Positions 18,690-27,062 of a stretch of 64,000 bases of DNA are shown piece by piece; position 1 is the first letter of the stretch; the number at the start of each line of letters is the position of its first letter. The position numbers and the translations under genes were made by a program. The notes below the pieces were generated by a model that was not told the origin of the DNA, searched no databases, and was given only the letters and a program-made list of their open reading frames with translations. Source of the DNA: JAAXGX01 sp965203565 (lineage in GTDB: Bacteria; Acidobacteriota; Vicinamibacteria; Vicinamibacterales; UBA8438); assembly GCA_965203565.1 (NCBI GenBank), contig OZ241896.1, forward strand, positions 1,054,001 through 1,118,000, in the 5' to 3' direction.

Positions 18690-18762
18690 ACGGGCGGGGT
18701 GGAATGCAAGAAATCCGAGGCTCTCCTTCAAGGTGACTACGGTGGGTTCTGGTCCGCGGAAA

Positions 18763-18813
18763 CCTCGCGACGTGGGAAACGACGTTCGTGTCGAGCAGGA
18801 ACCGCGGCGCCAC
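18763..18813 (-). pseudogene. Remnant of a VapC-type PIN toxin (N-terminus only)
   Basis: Starting from a GTG at 18813 the minus strand reads VAPRFLLDTNVVSHVAR, the first strand of a PIN-domain VapC toxin with its first catalytic aspartate. The following codons are unrelated to a PIN domain. Repeat copy D lies directly upstream, so the locus has been broken at both ends. No partner antitoxin is left. Confidence 0.4.
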
Positions 18814-18818
18814 CTTCA

Positions 18819-18915
18819 CCGCCCGTGGCGGAGGTCCCCGCTGCATTCGAGCGGCGATGCATCCCGCCTGACGGCGTTGTTCGTCGGTTGCGCATGCCCG
18901 ATGTGCGCCCTCCTC
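18819..18915 (-). repeat. Dispersed repeat, truncated copy D (right half, inverted)
   Basis: On the minus strand this matches the right half of copies A and B, from GGAGGGCGCAT through the CGACGAACAACGCCGTCAGGC core to the right terminal repeat, with scattered substitutions. The left half is missing. It lies between the remnant of a VapC gene and the end of the glutaminyl cyclase gene. Confidence 0.7.
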
Positions 18916-18945
18916 CAGCTCGCGGATCATCGCTTGCGGGGAGCG

Positions 18946-20214
18946 TCATCGGCGCTTCACGCCGCGACTCGCCGCGAGAAAACTCCGGGCGGCGTCCTCC
19001 GTCCGGAAGTTCTTGAGCGGGACGATCGCGCCGCCGCCGCCTTCCGCCTCGAACAGACCGTAGACGTTGTAGCCGCCCCAGAAGCCCAGGGAGCCGCCGC
19101 CGAGTGCGCCGGCGCGGACGAGCCAGGCTTCGCGGCATGCGGCGGGCAGGTTGGGGGCGAGACGCCGGCAGAGCTCTCGGGGGACCTCCGCCAGGAGCGC
19201 ATAGACGTGCTCGACCGTCTCGAACGGCGTCTTCTCCTCCTGCACGATCGTCGAACCTGCTGTCCGCACCTCCGACGGATCGACGGCGCAGTCGTCAACC
19301 CACGCCCAGAGGCGGACGCCCGTACCGCGCTCCACCGGGATCGGCTCGCCGAAGTAGCGGCCGGTGTCGCGCGAGAACTCGTCGTAGTCCTGGAGGGAGA
19401 ACCTCTCGGCCACCGCCTGGAAGCGATCGCTCGACGGACCTTCGTAGACGAAGCAATGCGGCGACAGCATCGCGCCATCGACCCTCCATCCGGCGGGAAC
19501 GGGAGAGGGGGTCTCCTGCGATTGCGACGCGCGCGCCGGCGCGAACCGGACCTCGAACATCTTCGGCCACCACTTGCCGGTGAGGTAGAAGGCGCCGGCG
19601 TCCGGGTCGTGGGCGATCCCGTTGAGCACGTCGACGCCGCGGGCTTCGGTGCGCGACAGGAGGCCGGCGGCGTCTATCTGGTGGGTGACCCGCCCGGTGG
19701 CCGGGTCGATCCGGACGATGTACTCCTCCTGCCAGACGTTCGCGTAGACCGCCCCGTCGACGCACTCCAGCTCGTTCAGCCGGTCCTGGGGCCGCCCCCG
19801 CAGCGTGACGCGGACGCTGCCGGCCGGCGCGAACGACTCCGGGTCGCGGAACGTCAGCACGTCCGACCCGTCGCTCATGACGAAGCGCGTCCCATCGTGG
19901 CACAGCCCCCACCCTTCGCCCCGGTAGCGGAACGCCCGCACGAACTCGAACGTGCCGAGGTCGTACGCCAGCGCGCGTTCGGCCTTCCAGGTCAGCAGGA
20001 TCAGCCGGCGGCCCGACCGCGCCAGCCCTTCCCCGAAGAAGGCCGGCGAGAGGTCGATCCGCTGCTCGACCGCCCCGGTCGCCGGATCGATGCGGCGGAG
20101 GGTCGACTCGCCGTACCGGCCGGTGCTCTCGTAGAGGCGCCCGTCCCACCAGAGCAGGCCCTGGGTGTAGGCCGACCGGTCGTGCGGCAGCTCGCGGACG
20201 ACCTCGACTCGCAA
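18946..20214 (-). CDS. Glutaminyl-peptide cyclotransferase domain fused to an unknown C-terminal domain
   Basis: Residues about 1-225 match the plant/bacterial-type glutaminyl cyclase (five-bladed propeller, which makes N-terminal pyroglutamate). Blocks such as HDRSAYTQGLLWWDGRLYESTG, LNELECVDGAVYANVWQEE, VRIDPATGRV and the closing GVDVLNGIAHDPDAGAFYLTGKWWPKMFEV are typical. About 200 further residues with aromatic-rich segments (EFSRDTGRYFGEPIPVERG, LGFWGGYNVYGLFEAEGGGG) follow, and I do not recognise them. Most bacterial members end after the propeller and have an export signal; none is visible here with the TTG start at 20214, so the true N-terminus is uncertain. Confidence 0.8.
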   Translation of the reverse strand: MRVEVVRELPHDRSAYTQGLLWWDGRLYESTGRYGESTLRRIDPATGAVEQRIDLSPAFFGEGLARSGRRLILLTWKAERALAYDLGTFEFVRAFRYRGEGWGLCHDGTRFVMSDGSDVLTFRDPESFAPAGSVRVTLRGRPQDRLNELECVDGAVYANVWQEEYIVRIDPATGRVTHQIDAAGLLSRTEARGVDVLNGIAHDPDAGAFYLTGKWWPKMFEVRFAPARASQSQETPSPVPAGWRVDGAMLSPHCFVYEGPSSDRFQAVAERFSLQDYDEFSRDTGRYFGEPIPVERGTGVRLWAWVDDCAVDPSEVRTAGSTIVQEEKTPFETVEHVYALLAEVPRELCRRLAPNLPAACREAWLVRAGALGGGSLGFWGGYNVYGLFEAEGGGGAIVPLKNFRTEDAARSFLAASRGVKRR

Positions 20215-20476
20215 GGCGCGGACGGCCTGCGGCGGCCGGCCGGCGCCGAGCCGAGGGCCGCCGGGGGGTGGCCGCCATCGCGATCATTCTAGCCGCGCCG
20301 GCGCGTTGTTGCGTGACGGCGCTGATCGCGGTTCGGCATGTCGCGCGAACTCGTCTCGCGCCGCCTCGACGCCGGCGAGATGGTCGATCAGGACGCTGGC
20401 GTTGGGCGAATTGGTCCCGGTGGGCGATCTGTCGTGCTCGACTGGATCGCTCCGCCCCGTGCGCAGCCGAACCGAT

Positions 20477-21028
20477 TCAGGGCGTCAGCGCCGGATGCGC
20501 GTAGCCGGCCGGCAGCACCTTGTCCGGATCGGGACGGATGCTGAGATAGGTCACGTGGTCCGGGATGTCGCTCCAGCCGTGGAACACGCCGGCCGGAATC
20601 ACCACCACGTCGCCGGCCGAGATTTCCCGCACCTGGCTGCCGCGGCCGTCGAACGCGCCGGTGAGGCTCGGCCCGACCAGCACCTGCGTCACGGCGCCGT
20701 CGGGCGGCAGCGGCGTCCGGTTCGACACCGCGCCGCCGGTCACGAGCGTGCCCGACCCGGAGAGGACGTAGTACACCTCGGTGACGTCGGTGTGCGCGAT
20801 GCCGCGGTTCGCGCCGCTGGCGGGCCCGCGGTGCAGGACGCCGACCGCGACGTTCGCCCTCCCGACGTCCACCACCCGGATCTGCCGGTCGATGCCGCCC
20901 TCGGGACTGGCGAGCACCGCCTCGACGTCGGTCTTCAGCACGTCGGTGGCCATCCCCGGCTGGGCGAGCGCCGCCGCCGCGGACGTTGCCCACAGCACGG
21001 CCGCCGCGCCTCCCGTCGCCTTGCGCAT
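20477..21028 (-). CDS. Secreted cupin-domain protein
   Basis: The 183-residue product has a cleavable signal peptide (MRKATGGAAAVLWATSAAAALAQ) followed by a single cupin barrel. Barrel motifs are THTDVTEVYYVLSGSGTLVTGG-like (AHTDVTEVYY, then the glycine turn) and the second motif AGDVVVIPAGVFHGWSDI, with histidines placed to bind a metal. Substrate is unknown. GGAGGAGG lies just before the ATG at 21028. It is divergent from the tmRNA gene. Confidence 0.85.
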   Translation of the reverse strand: MRKATGGAAAVLWATSAAAALAQPGMATDVLKTDVEAVLASPEGGIDRQIRVVDVGRANVAVGVLHRGPASGANRGIAHTDVTEVYYVLSGSGTLVTGGAVSNRTPLPPDGAVTQVLVGPSLTGAFDGRGSQVREISAGDVVVIPAGVFHGWSDIPDHVTYLSIRPDPDKVLPAGYAHPALTP

Positions 21029-21106
21029 GACGCCTCCTCCCGGTCTCGCGCGCCCGACGACCTGCCGGGCGGTCCGGCAAGCATGCCACAGGTGGACGCG
21101 ATCTGA

Positions 21107-21115
21107 TGCTAGAAT
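21107..21115 (+). promoter_or_regulatory. Extended -10 promoter of ssrA
   Basis: TGCTAGAAT at 21107-21115 is an extended -10 element (TGn followed by TAGAAT) about 30 bases before the mature tmRNA 5' end, which leaves a short leader for processing. No good -35 is seen, as usual for extended -10 promoters. Confidence 0.5.
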
Positions 21116-21144
21116 GGCGGTTGCGATTCGCGCACGGTCGCCAT

Positions 21145-21499
21145 GGGGGCGACACGGCTTCGACGGGGGTAATGGAATCGCGGGATGCATGCCGAGCGCC
21201 ATCGACTCGCTAATCCGATGGAAAAACTGTAACTGCGGACAACAGGCAGCTTGCACTCGCCGCTTGATCAAGCGGCGCGTCCACCGCGTCCCCGCCCGCG
21301 GGACGGGGCTGGGCGTCATTCAGCGGGCTGGCCGTCGCGCGTGGCGCCGACACGCGACGGCGAGAGCTTTCGGCGCTGGTTTCCGGTGATTTCCGCCGTT
21401 CTTCGACACCGGGGACGAGATTTTCAAGAGCGGACAAGCATGTAGAGTCCTGCGGGGACGTACCTTCGGACGCGGGTTCGACTCCCGCCGCCTCCACCA
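21145..21499 (+). ncRNA. ssrA: Transfer-messenger RNA (tmRNA)
   Basis: tmRNA rescues stalled ribosomes and tags the unfinished protein for proteolysis. The 5' end GGGGGCG pairs with CGCCTCC at the 3' end, including a G3-U70 wobble that alanyl-tRNA synthetase needs, and the 3' ACCA is encoded. The 5' block ACACGGCTTCGACGGGGG and the 3' T-arm GCGGGTTCGACTCCCGC are the canonical tmRNA ends. The tag frame begins at GCG 21235 and reads ADNRQLALAA before TGA at 21265-21267. About 355 nt is the normal length. No intron or permutation is seen. Confidence 0.96.
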
Positions 21500-21549
21500 C
21501 CTTCATCGCCCGTACCGCCTCGTTCGAGGCCGCGCGCTCGGCGGCGGGC

Positions 21550-21591
21550 GCCGGTTGGACAGCCCCGGCGGGGGTTGTCGGTCCATCCGGC
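21550..21591 (+). terminator. Stem-loop downstream of tmRNA
   Basis: GCCGGTTGGACAGCCCC and its near-complement ending in GTCCATCCGGC form an imperfect long hairpin around GGCG. No U-tract follows. It lies 50 bases after the tmRNA end and may act as a terminator or processing stop. Confidence 0.35.
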
Positions 21592-21613
21592 CGGCCAACT
21601 CGCTCTTGACCTG

Positions 21614-21662
21614 CAAGCCCGTGGCGGAACCGCGCGTGGCGCCGAGACGCTCGCAGCGAGGA
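21614..21662 (+). repeat. Dispersed repeat, degenerate copy F (left end)
   Basis: AAGCCCGTGGCGGAACC followed by GTGGCGCCGAGA resembles the left end of copies A and B with several changes; similarity fades after about 45 bases. It lies between tmRNA and the TonB receptor gene. Confidence 0.4.
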
Positions 21663-21763
21663 AGCGTCTTGCGCCCCCGCCGCGGCCGTGCGATACTGTC
21701 CAAGCTTTCCCGTCGCTCGCTTCGTTCTCCGGCCGGAAGACTGCAGACAGGAGAACCGAAATC

Positions 21764-24760
21764 ATGGCGCAACGGCGAATACGCTTCATGCTCGCGGCCC
21801 GGACACTGGCCCTGCTGCTCCTGCCGGGCGTCGCAGGCGCGCAACAGATCGGCGGCGCCGTCACGGACACCACCGGCGGCGTGTTGCCCGGCGTGACCGT
21901 GGAGGTTCGGAGCCCGCAGCTCATCGAGCAGGTCCGGACGGCGGTCACCGACGGCAACGGGCAGTATCTGGTCGTCGCGCTCGAGCCGGGCACGTACTCG
22001 ATAACGTACAGCCTGCCCGGGTTCGGCACGCTCGTGCGCGAGGGGATCGAGCTGAGCTTCGGGTTCACGGCCAACGTCGACGTCCAGCTCCCGGTCGGCG
22101 ACATTGAGGAGACCATCACCGTCTCGGGCGCCAGTCCGGTCGTTGACATCCAGAACGTCGATCAGCGGGCCGTCATGGACCGGGAGCTCGTCGAGACCAT
22201 CCCTTCCGGCAAGTCGATCAGCGCGCTTGGCCTCCTCGTGCCCGGGATGACCGGCGCGCAGTCGTACGGGACGAGCCTGCAGCAGGACTCCGGCGGGCTG
22301 ACCGCCCAGATCATGCAGCGGATGTCGATTCACGGCGGCGACGCCGAGGATCAGATGGTCAACATCAACGGCATGGACGTGGCCGAGCCGCATACGCAGG
22401 GCGGCGACCTCGGCTATTTCCCGCCCGAGAACTTCGAGGAGATGGCCTTCAACTACTCGGGCAACTCGGCCGAGTTCGAGACCGGCGGCGTGTCGATCAA
22501 CATGATTCCGCGCGAGGGCGCCAACACGTTCGGCGGAACCGTGTACACCGCGTTCAGCTTCCCGGATCTGCTCGCGGACAACCTGGACGCCGACCTGCGC
22601 AGCCGCGGGGTGGAGTCGGCCACCATGCTCGAGGAGAACTGGACGCTCAATCCGTCGTTCGGCGGACCGATCGTCGAAGACCGCGTATGGTTCTTCCTGA
22701 CGCATTCGTCGCGCGTGGCCGACCTGGCGAGTTCGGGCCTCTTCCACTCGCTGGACCCCGGCGCCCTGGTCTACGAACCCGACCTGAGTCGCCCGGGGGT
22801 CGATCAGACCACCGCGCGCGAGCAGTCGATGAACCTCACGATTCAGGCGACGCCGCGGGACAAGCTGAAGGCCTACTGGTCGAACAGCGGAACCACGCGG
22901 CCCCACTACCTGCAGGGGCGGGCGCTCGGGGCGCTCTTCGTCGTGCCCGAAGCGGCGGTCAACAACACCGCCCGCACCAACGTCTATCAGTTGACCTGGA
23001 CGCGTCCCCACACCAACCGGCTGCTGTTCGAGGCGGGCGTGTCGCACATGCCGTTCGGCTACAACCTGCCGCACGCCGAGGACGCCTGGCTCGACGCCCC
23101 GGGGGTGATGGAGGTGTCTCCCCTGCGCGTGTCCCGGAACTCCTCTTCGTGGCTGTCGGGGACGGACGTGTACATCAGCCCCAAGAACGTCAACTTCTAT
23201 CGCGGGTCGGTGTCGTACGTCACCGGCAGCCACAACCTGAAGGTGGGCGCCAGCTTCAACCAGCAGCGCACGTCGACGAGCGGCGAAAGCCGGTTCTGGA
23301 CGCGGCTCATGACGTTGGGCGGCAATCCGTTCCGGGCGGTGTTCTACGGCGGACTGGGACAGATCGACACCGCGTCGAGCCTCGGGATCTACGCCCAGGA
23401 GCAGTGGACGCTCGACCGCCTGACGATAAACGCCGGGTTGCGCTTCGACCGCATCCGGACCGGCTATCCCGATTTGGACCGCCCCACCAACGCCTGGGTG
23501 ACCGAGCCGTTCCTGATCGAGGGGCAAACGGTGTCGGACTGGAAGGACTTCCAGCCGCGCGTGGGCTTGGCGTACGACCTGCGGGGTGACGGCAGGACCG
23601 CCCTCAAGTTTTCCGCTAGCCGCTACGGCCGCCGCGATTCCACCGACTGGTCGCAGAGCGTCAATCCGGCGGGCAGCAACCGGACCATGAACCGCACCTG
23701 GCTCGACGGCGGCGTCTGTCTCGATCCCTCGGTATGCATCCCCGGGGACGGCCTCGTGCAGGGCGACCCCCGCAACCCGGAGCCGAACGGGGAGCTGATC
23801 AGCCCCAACACCAACCTCGCGTTCGGGCTGCCGCGCATCACCACGTTCCACGATCCGGGTTGGGCGTTCGGCTGGCGCAACCGGGAGTCGAACTGGGAGA
23901 TCTCGGGGAGCGTCCAGCAGGAGCTGATGCCCGGTGTGTCGCTTGACGCCGCGTACTTCCGGCGCGTGTGGGTCAGCCGCAGCGTGGTGGACAACCGCGC
24001 CATCGGCCCGGAGGATTTCGAGATCGGGACCGTCGCCGTTCCGTCGGACCCGCGGCTGCCGGGCGGCGGCGGCGGCACGCTGAGCTTCTACGATCTGAAG
24101 CCGGGCTCCGTGCGGGTGGCTGACGATCTCACCGTGCTCGCCGACGCCTTCGGCGGCGACAGCGAGACCTGGAACGGCTTCGACGTCACGGTCGACGCCC
24201 GGATCGAGGACGTGCTGCTGCAGGGCGGCGTCAGCACCGGCCGCGTGTCGCGCAATTACTGCGATCTGCAGTCGGCGCTTCCGGAGTCGCTGCCGAACCG
24301 CGCCACCGGCGGCTTCGACACCGACACCGTGCCCGTCGAGTACTGTGACCGCGCCGAGAACTGGTTGACTCAGGTCAAGCTAATCGGCTCGTACACCTTC
24401 CCCTACGACATTCAGGTGGCGGCGACGCTGCAGAGCCAGCCCGGTCCGGAGCGGGGCGCCAGGCTGGTTTTCGCGGAATCGTCACTGGGGCGGCCTTCGG
24501 TGCTCTATCCGGGCGGCGTGGAGCTGAATCTGATCGAGCCGGGGTCGTCGTACGGCGATCGGTTCAACCAGCTCGATCTGCGCTTCACCAAGATCCTCCA
24601 CTTCGGCGGCGCCCGCTTCCGCGCCATGCTCGACCTGTACAACGTGATGAATGCGAACACCGTGATGGCGGAGGATTCCGCCTTCGGCTCCGGCTGGCTG
24701 GCGCCGGTCGTGATCATGCCGGGCCGGCTGGCCAAGTTCGCCTTCCAGCTCGACTTCTGA
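21764..24760 (+). CDS. TonB-dependent receptor with carboxypeptidase-regulatory-like N-terminal domain (Oar type)
   Basis: The 998-residue outer-membrane protein has a signal peptide ending VAGAQQ, a CarboxypepD_reg-like beta-sandwich (about residues 27-110: GGAVTDTTGGVLPGVTVEVRSPQ ... GTYSITYSLPGFGTLV), a plug with the SGASPVVDIQNVDQRA block, then a long beta-barrel ending in an aromatic strand (LAKFAFQLDF). Such receptors import large ligands using TonB energy; the ligand is unknown. ATG 21764 is preceded by AGGAG. A close paralogue lies at 33158-36208 on the other strand. A perfect hairpin follows the stop. Confidence 0.92.
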   Translation: MAQRRIRFMLAARTLALLLLPGVAGAQQIGGAVTDTTGGVLPGVTVEVRSPQLIEQVRTAVTDGNGQYLVVALEPGTYSITYSLPGFGTLVREGIELSFGFTANVDVQLPVGDIEETITVSGASPVVDIQNVDQRAVMDRELVETIPSGKSISALGLLVPGMTGAQSYGTSLQQDSGGLTAQIMQRMSIHGGDAEDQMVNINGMDVAEPHTQGGDLGYFPPENFEEMAFNYSGNSAEFETGGVSINMIPREGANTFGGTVYTAFSFPDLLADNLDADLRSRGVESATMLEENWTLNPSFGGPIVEDRVWFFLTHSSRVADLASSGLFHSLDPGALVYEPDLSRPGVDQTTAREQSMNLTIQATPRDKLKAYWSNSGTTRPHYLQGRALGALFVVPEAAVNNTARTNVYQLTWTRPHTNRLLFEAGVSHMPFGYNLPHAEDAWLDAPGVMEVSPLRVSRNSSSWLSGTDVYISPKNVNFYRGSVSYVTGSHNLKVGASFNQQRTSTSGESRFWTRLMTLGGNPFRAVFYGGLGQIDTASSLGIYAQEQWTLDRLTINAGLRFDRIRTGYPDLDRPTNAWVTEPFLIEGQTVSDWKDFQPRVGLAYDLRGDGRTALKFSASRYGRRDSTDWSQSVNPAGSNRTMNRTWLDGGVCLDPSVCIPGDGLVQGDPRNPEPNGELISPNTNLAFGLPRITTFHDPGWAFGWRNRESNWEISGSVQQELMPGVSLDAAYFRRVWVSRSVVDNRAIGPEDFEIGTVAVPSDPRLPGGGGGTLSFYDLKPGSVRVADDLTVLADAFGGDSETWNGFDVTVDARIEDVLLQGGVSTGRVSRNYCDLQSALPESLPNRATGGFDTDTVPVEYCDRAENWLTQVKLIGSYTFPYDIQVAATLQSQPGPERGARLVFAESSLGRPSVLYPGGVELNLIEPGSSYGDRFNQLDLRFTKILHFGGARFRAMLDLYNVMNANTVMAEDSAFGSGWLAPVVIMPGRLAKFAFQLDF

Positions 24761-24767
24761 CGGCCCG

Positions 24768-24797
24768 GGGAGTCCGCGGGAAATCCCGCGGACTCCC
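24768..24797 (+). terminator. Perfect 13-bp hairpin after the TonB receptor gene
   Basis: GGGAGTCCGCGGG and CCCGCGGACTCCC pair perfectly around an AAAT loop, eight bases after the stop. There is no U-run, so it may be a Rho-aided terminator or an mRNA 3'-end stabiliser. Confidence 0.55.
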
Positions 24798-25025
24798 GCG
24801 CCGGCCGCAGCGGCCTGACAGGGACAGCAGCAGGCAGCAGTCACGTCGGCCTCGCCCGGCGCCAGGAGCTTCAGCATGAGCAGCGCGTCTTGAAATCCAT
24901 CCGAATTCAGGCCCGATCATGGTGCAATTGATCGTAATGCTCCGGCGTCGCCCGCCGGCGCGCGTTTCGCCGCTGCAAGCGCGACGCGATCCGGTACGAT
25001 CACCGTCGGACACGGAGGATCCGGC

Positions 25026-25931
25026 ATGACGCAGCTCACGCGGCGCGAATGGCACCGGCGGGCGATCGGCGGGATGGCGGCGGCGGCCGGCTTCGCCCTT
25101 GGAGCAGCTTCCCGGCCGCGGGCGGCGGCAGCGGCGCAGCCTCGGTTCGGCGGCGTCCTGATCGGGATGCAGAGCTACAGCTTCCGCGACATGGACCTCG
25201 ACGAGGGACTCGCCGCGATGCGGGAGCTCGGCATCGGCAGTTGCGAGCTCTGGTCGCTCCACGTCGAGCCGCGCGAGCTGTACCGCCCGGAAAGCCGCGA
25301 GCGGCTGCGGGAGTGGCGCACGACCGTCCCGCTCGACCACTTCCGGGAGGTCCGGACCCGGCTGGAGGCCGCCGGCGTCACGCTGAGCGCGTACAACCTG
25401 AGCTTCCGGGACGACTTCTCGGACGCGGAGATCGACCGCGGCTTCGAGATGGCGCGGGCGCTCGGGGCGCCGGCCATCACCGCCTCGGCGCAGCTCAGCA
25501 CCGTGCCGCGCATCGCCCGGATGGCCGAACGGCACGCCGTGCCGGTGGCGATGCACAACCATGCCTGGACCGACCCGAACGAGTTCGGGTCTCCGGACGA
25601 CTTCGACCGGGCGATCCGCCTGGGCGGGTCGGCCCCTATCGCCGTCAACCTGGACATCGGCCACATGGTGGCCGCGGACCACGACCCGATCGCCTACCTG
25701 AAGGCCAACCACCGGCGGATCGTCACCCTCCACCTCAAGGACCGGAAGCGGAGCCAGGGCCCCAACGTGCCGTGGGGCGAGGGTGACACGCCGATCCGCG
25801 AGACGCTCCGGCTCCTGCGTGACGAAGGCTGGGATATCCCGGCCAACATCGAGTACGAGTACCCGGGCGGCGACACCCTGACCGAGCTCCGGCGCTGCCT
25901 CGACTACTGCAAGGACGCGCTCGGCGCCTGA
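25026..25931 (+). CDS. Tat-exported sugar phosphate isomerase/epimerase-like protein
   Basis: This is a 301-residue xylose-isomerase-like TIM-barrel (AP_endonuc_2) protein. The N-terminus RREWHRRAIGGMAAAAGFALG is a twin-arginine-type signal, so it probably acts in the periplasm. Metal-site candidates are the glutamate in SCELWS, the histidine in VAMHNHAW, the aspartate/histidine in NLDIGHMVAA, and the late glutamate in ANIEYEYPGG. Proteins of this group isomerise or epimerise sugars or open related rings; the substrate cannot be told. It is convergent with the phosphotriesterase-like gene 20 bases downstream. Confidence 0.85.
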   Translation: MTQLTRREWHRRAIGGMAAAAGFALGAASRPRAAAAAQPRFGGVLIGMQSYSFRDMDLDEGLAAMRELGIGSCELWSLHVEPRELYRPESRERLREWRTTVPLDHFREVRTRLEAAGVTLSAYNLSFRDDFSDAEIDRGFEMARALGAPAITASAQLSTVPRIARMAERHAVPVAMHNHAWTDPNEFGSPDDFDRAIRLGGSAPIAVNLDIGHMVAADHDPIAYLKANHRRIVTLHLKDRKRSQGPNVPWGEGDTPIRETLRLLRDEGWDIPANIEYEYPGGDTLTELRRCLDYCKDALGA

Positions 25932-25951
25932 CGCCGGAGCTGCAGCTCCTC

Positions 25952-27031
25952 CTACGCCTTCGGGACGACGGCCAGGAACCGGCGCGGGTTGTCGACCAGG
26001 ATCTTCCGGATCGTCCGCTCCGGCACGCCGGCGTACAGCAGCTTCGGTACGAACTGCATCAGCACCGTCGAGTAGCCGTGGCCGTAGTTCGCCTTCCAGT
26101 GGTTCGTGTTCCCCATGTCGGACGAGAAGACCATGTGGTCCTCGAACCCGGCGTCGAGCAGCTCCTGCACCATCCGCACCTTCCGGGCCTCCGGAATCTG
26201 CGACCGGCTCATCTGGTGCCCCACCGTGTCGAGGCCGACGAACGCGCCGCGGCGGGCGATGGCCGAGTGGGTCCCGAGCGGGTCGTCCTCGTCCTTGATC
26301 GTCGACATGTGGCCGATCACCAGGTGGCTGAAGTCGACGCCGACCGCCTCGAGGACGTCCATCTGCTCCATCGCGCAGCTCGGGCAGCTTTCGTGCGGCG
26401 TGTGGGTGAAGATCGGCAGCCCGGTCTCGACGTGGGCCCGGCCGACGGCGCGGTGCACCTTCCGCTCGTCCGGCCGCATCTCGAGCGACGAGGCGATCTC
26501 GCCGAACGCGCCCCACCGCTGATCGGCGGCGTCCTGCACGAGCTCCTCGAACAGCTCGTCCTCGCTCGCCTCGGCGACGCGCACCGGATAGATGGCGAAG
26601 CCGATGTCCTCGAAGTAGCCGCCCGCGCGCACGATGCTCACGTCGGTCCGCCCGGCGACCGCGTCCAGGTGGTCGAGCGCCTCCTGCGTGCGGCGGCCGG
26701 TGGCCGAATCGACCAGGCAGGCCACGCCGTCGTGGCCGGCGGCGTCGACCTCGTACGCCACCTCGTCGACCGTGCCGCCCCGGAGATGCTCGTGGATCAG
26801 CGTCGCGCCGTCGGCCAGGTCCCGCGGGTCGCGGTCGCCGGTGAGGGTCCGGACGACCGCCCCGCCCGGGAAGCCGGGCGCTTCGGCGCTGGTGAACCGC
26901 ATCGGCTGCGCCGCGCCGGCGGAGGCGCCGCCGCACCCCGCCGCCAGTCCCAGGCCCGCCGTCGCGCCGAGCATTTCCAGCGCCTCCCGGCGCGTCCATC
27001 GTCCGTCGTGCGTGCGTCGCGTCATGGTCAT
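25952..27031 (-). CDS. Phosphotriesterase-family hydrolase, Tat/lipoprotein-type export
   Basis: The 359-residue amidohydrolase-fold protein matches the phosphotriesterase-related family: the first metal motif is TLIHEHL, later IFTHTPHESC, VIGHMSTIKDEDDP and the aspartate in VFSSDMGN. The N-terminus has RRTHDGRWTRREALEMLG followed by GLGLAAGCGG, a Tat-like signal with a lipobox cysteine, so it is probably membrane-anchored outside the cytoplasm. True substrate is likely a lactone or ester; organophosphate hydrolysis should not be assumed. The usual carbamylated-lysine position is replaced by sequence around GAFGEIASS, as in part of the family. ATG 27031 follows AGGAGG closely; ATG 27025 is possible. 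Confidence 0.85.
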   Translation of the reverse strand: MTMTRRTHDGRWTRREALEMLGATAGLGLAAGCGGASAGAAQPMRFTSAEAPGFPGGAVVRTLTGDRDPRDLADGATLIHEHLRGGTVDEVAYEVDAAGHDGVACLVDSATGRRTQEALDHLDAVAGRTDVSIVRAGGYFEDIGFAIYPVRVAEASEDELFEELVQDAADQRWGAFGEIASSLEMRPDERKVHRAVGRAHVETGLPIFTHTPHESCPSCAMEQMDVLEAVGVDFSHLVIGHMSTIKDEDDPLGTHSAIARRGAFVGLDTVGHQMSRSQIPEARKVRMVQELLDAGFEDHMVFSSDMGNTNHWKANYGHGYSTVLMQFVPKLLYAGVPERTIRKILVDNPRRFLAVVPKA

Positions 27032-27062
27032 GCACCCTCCTCGGTGGCTCGTCGTCACGTCG

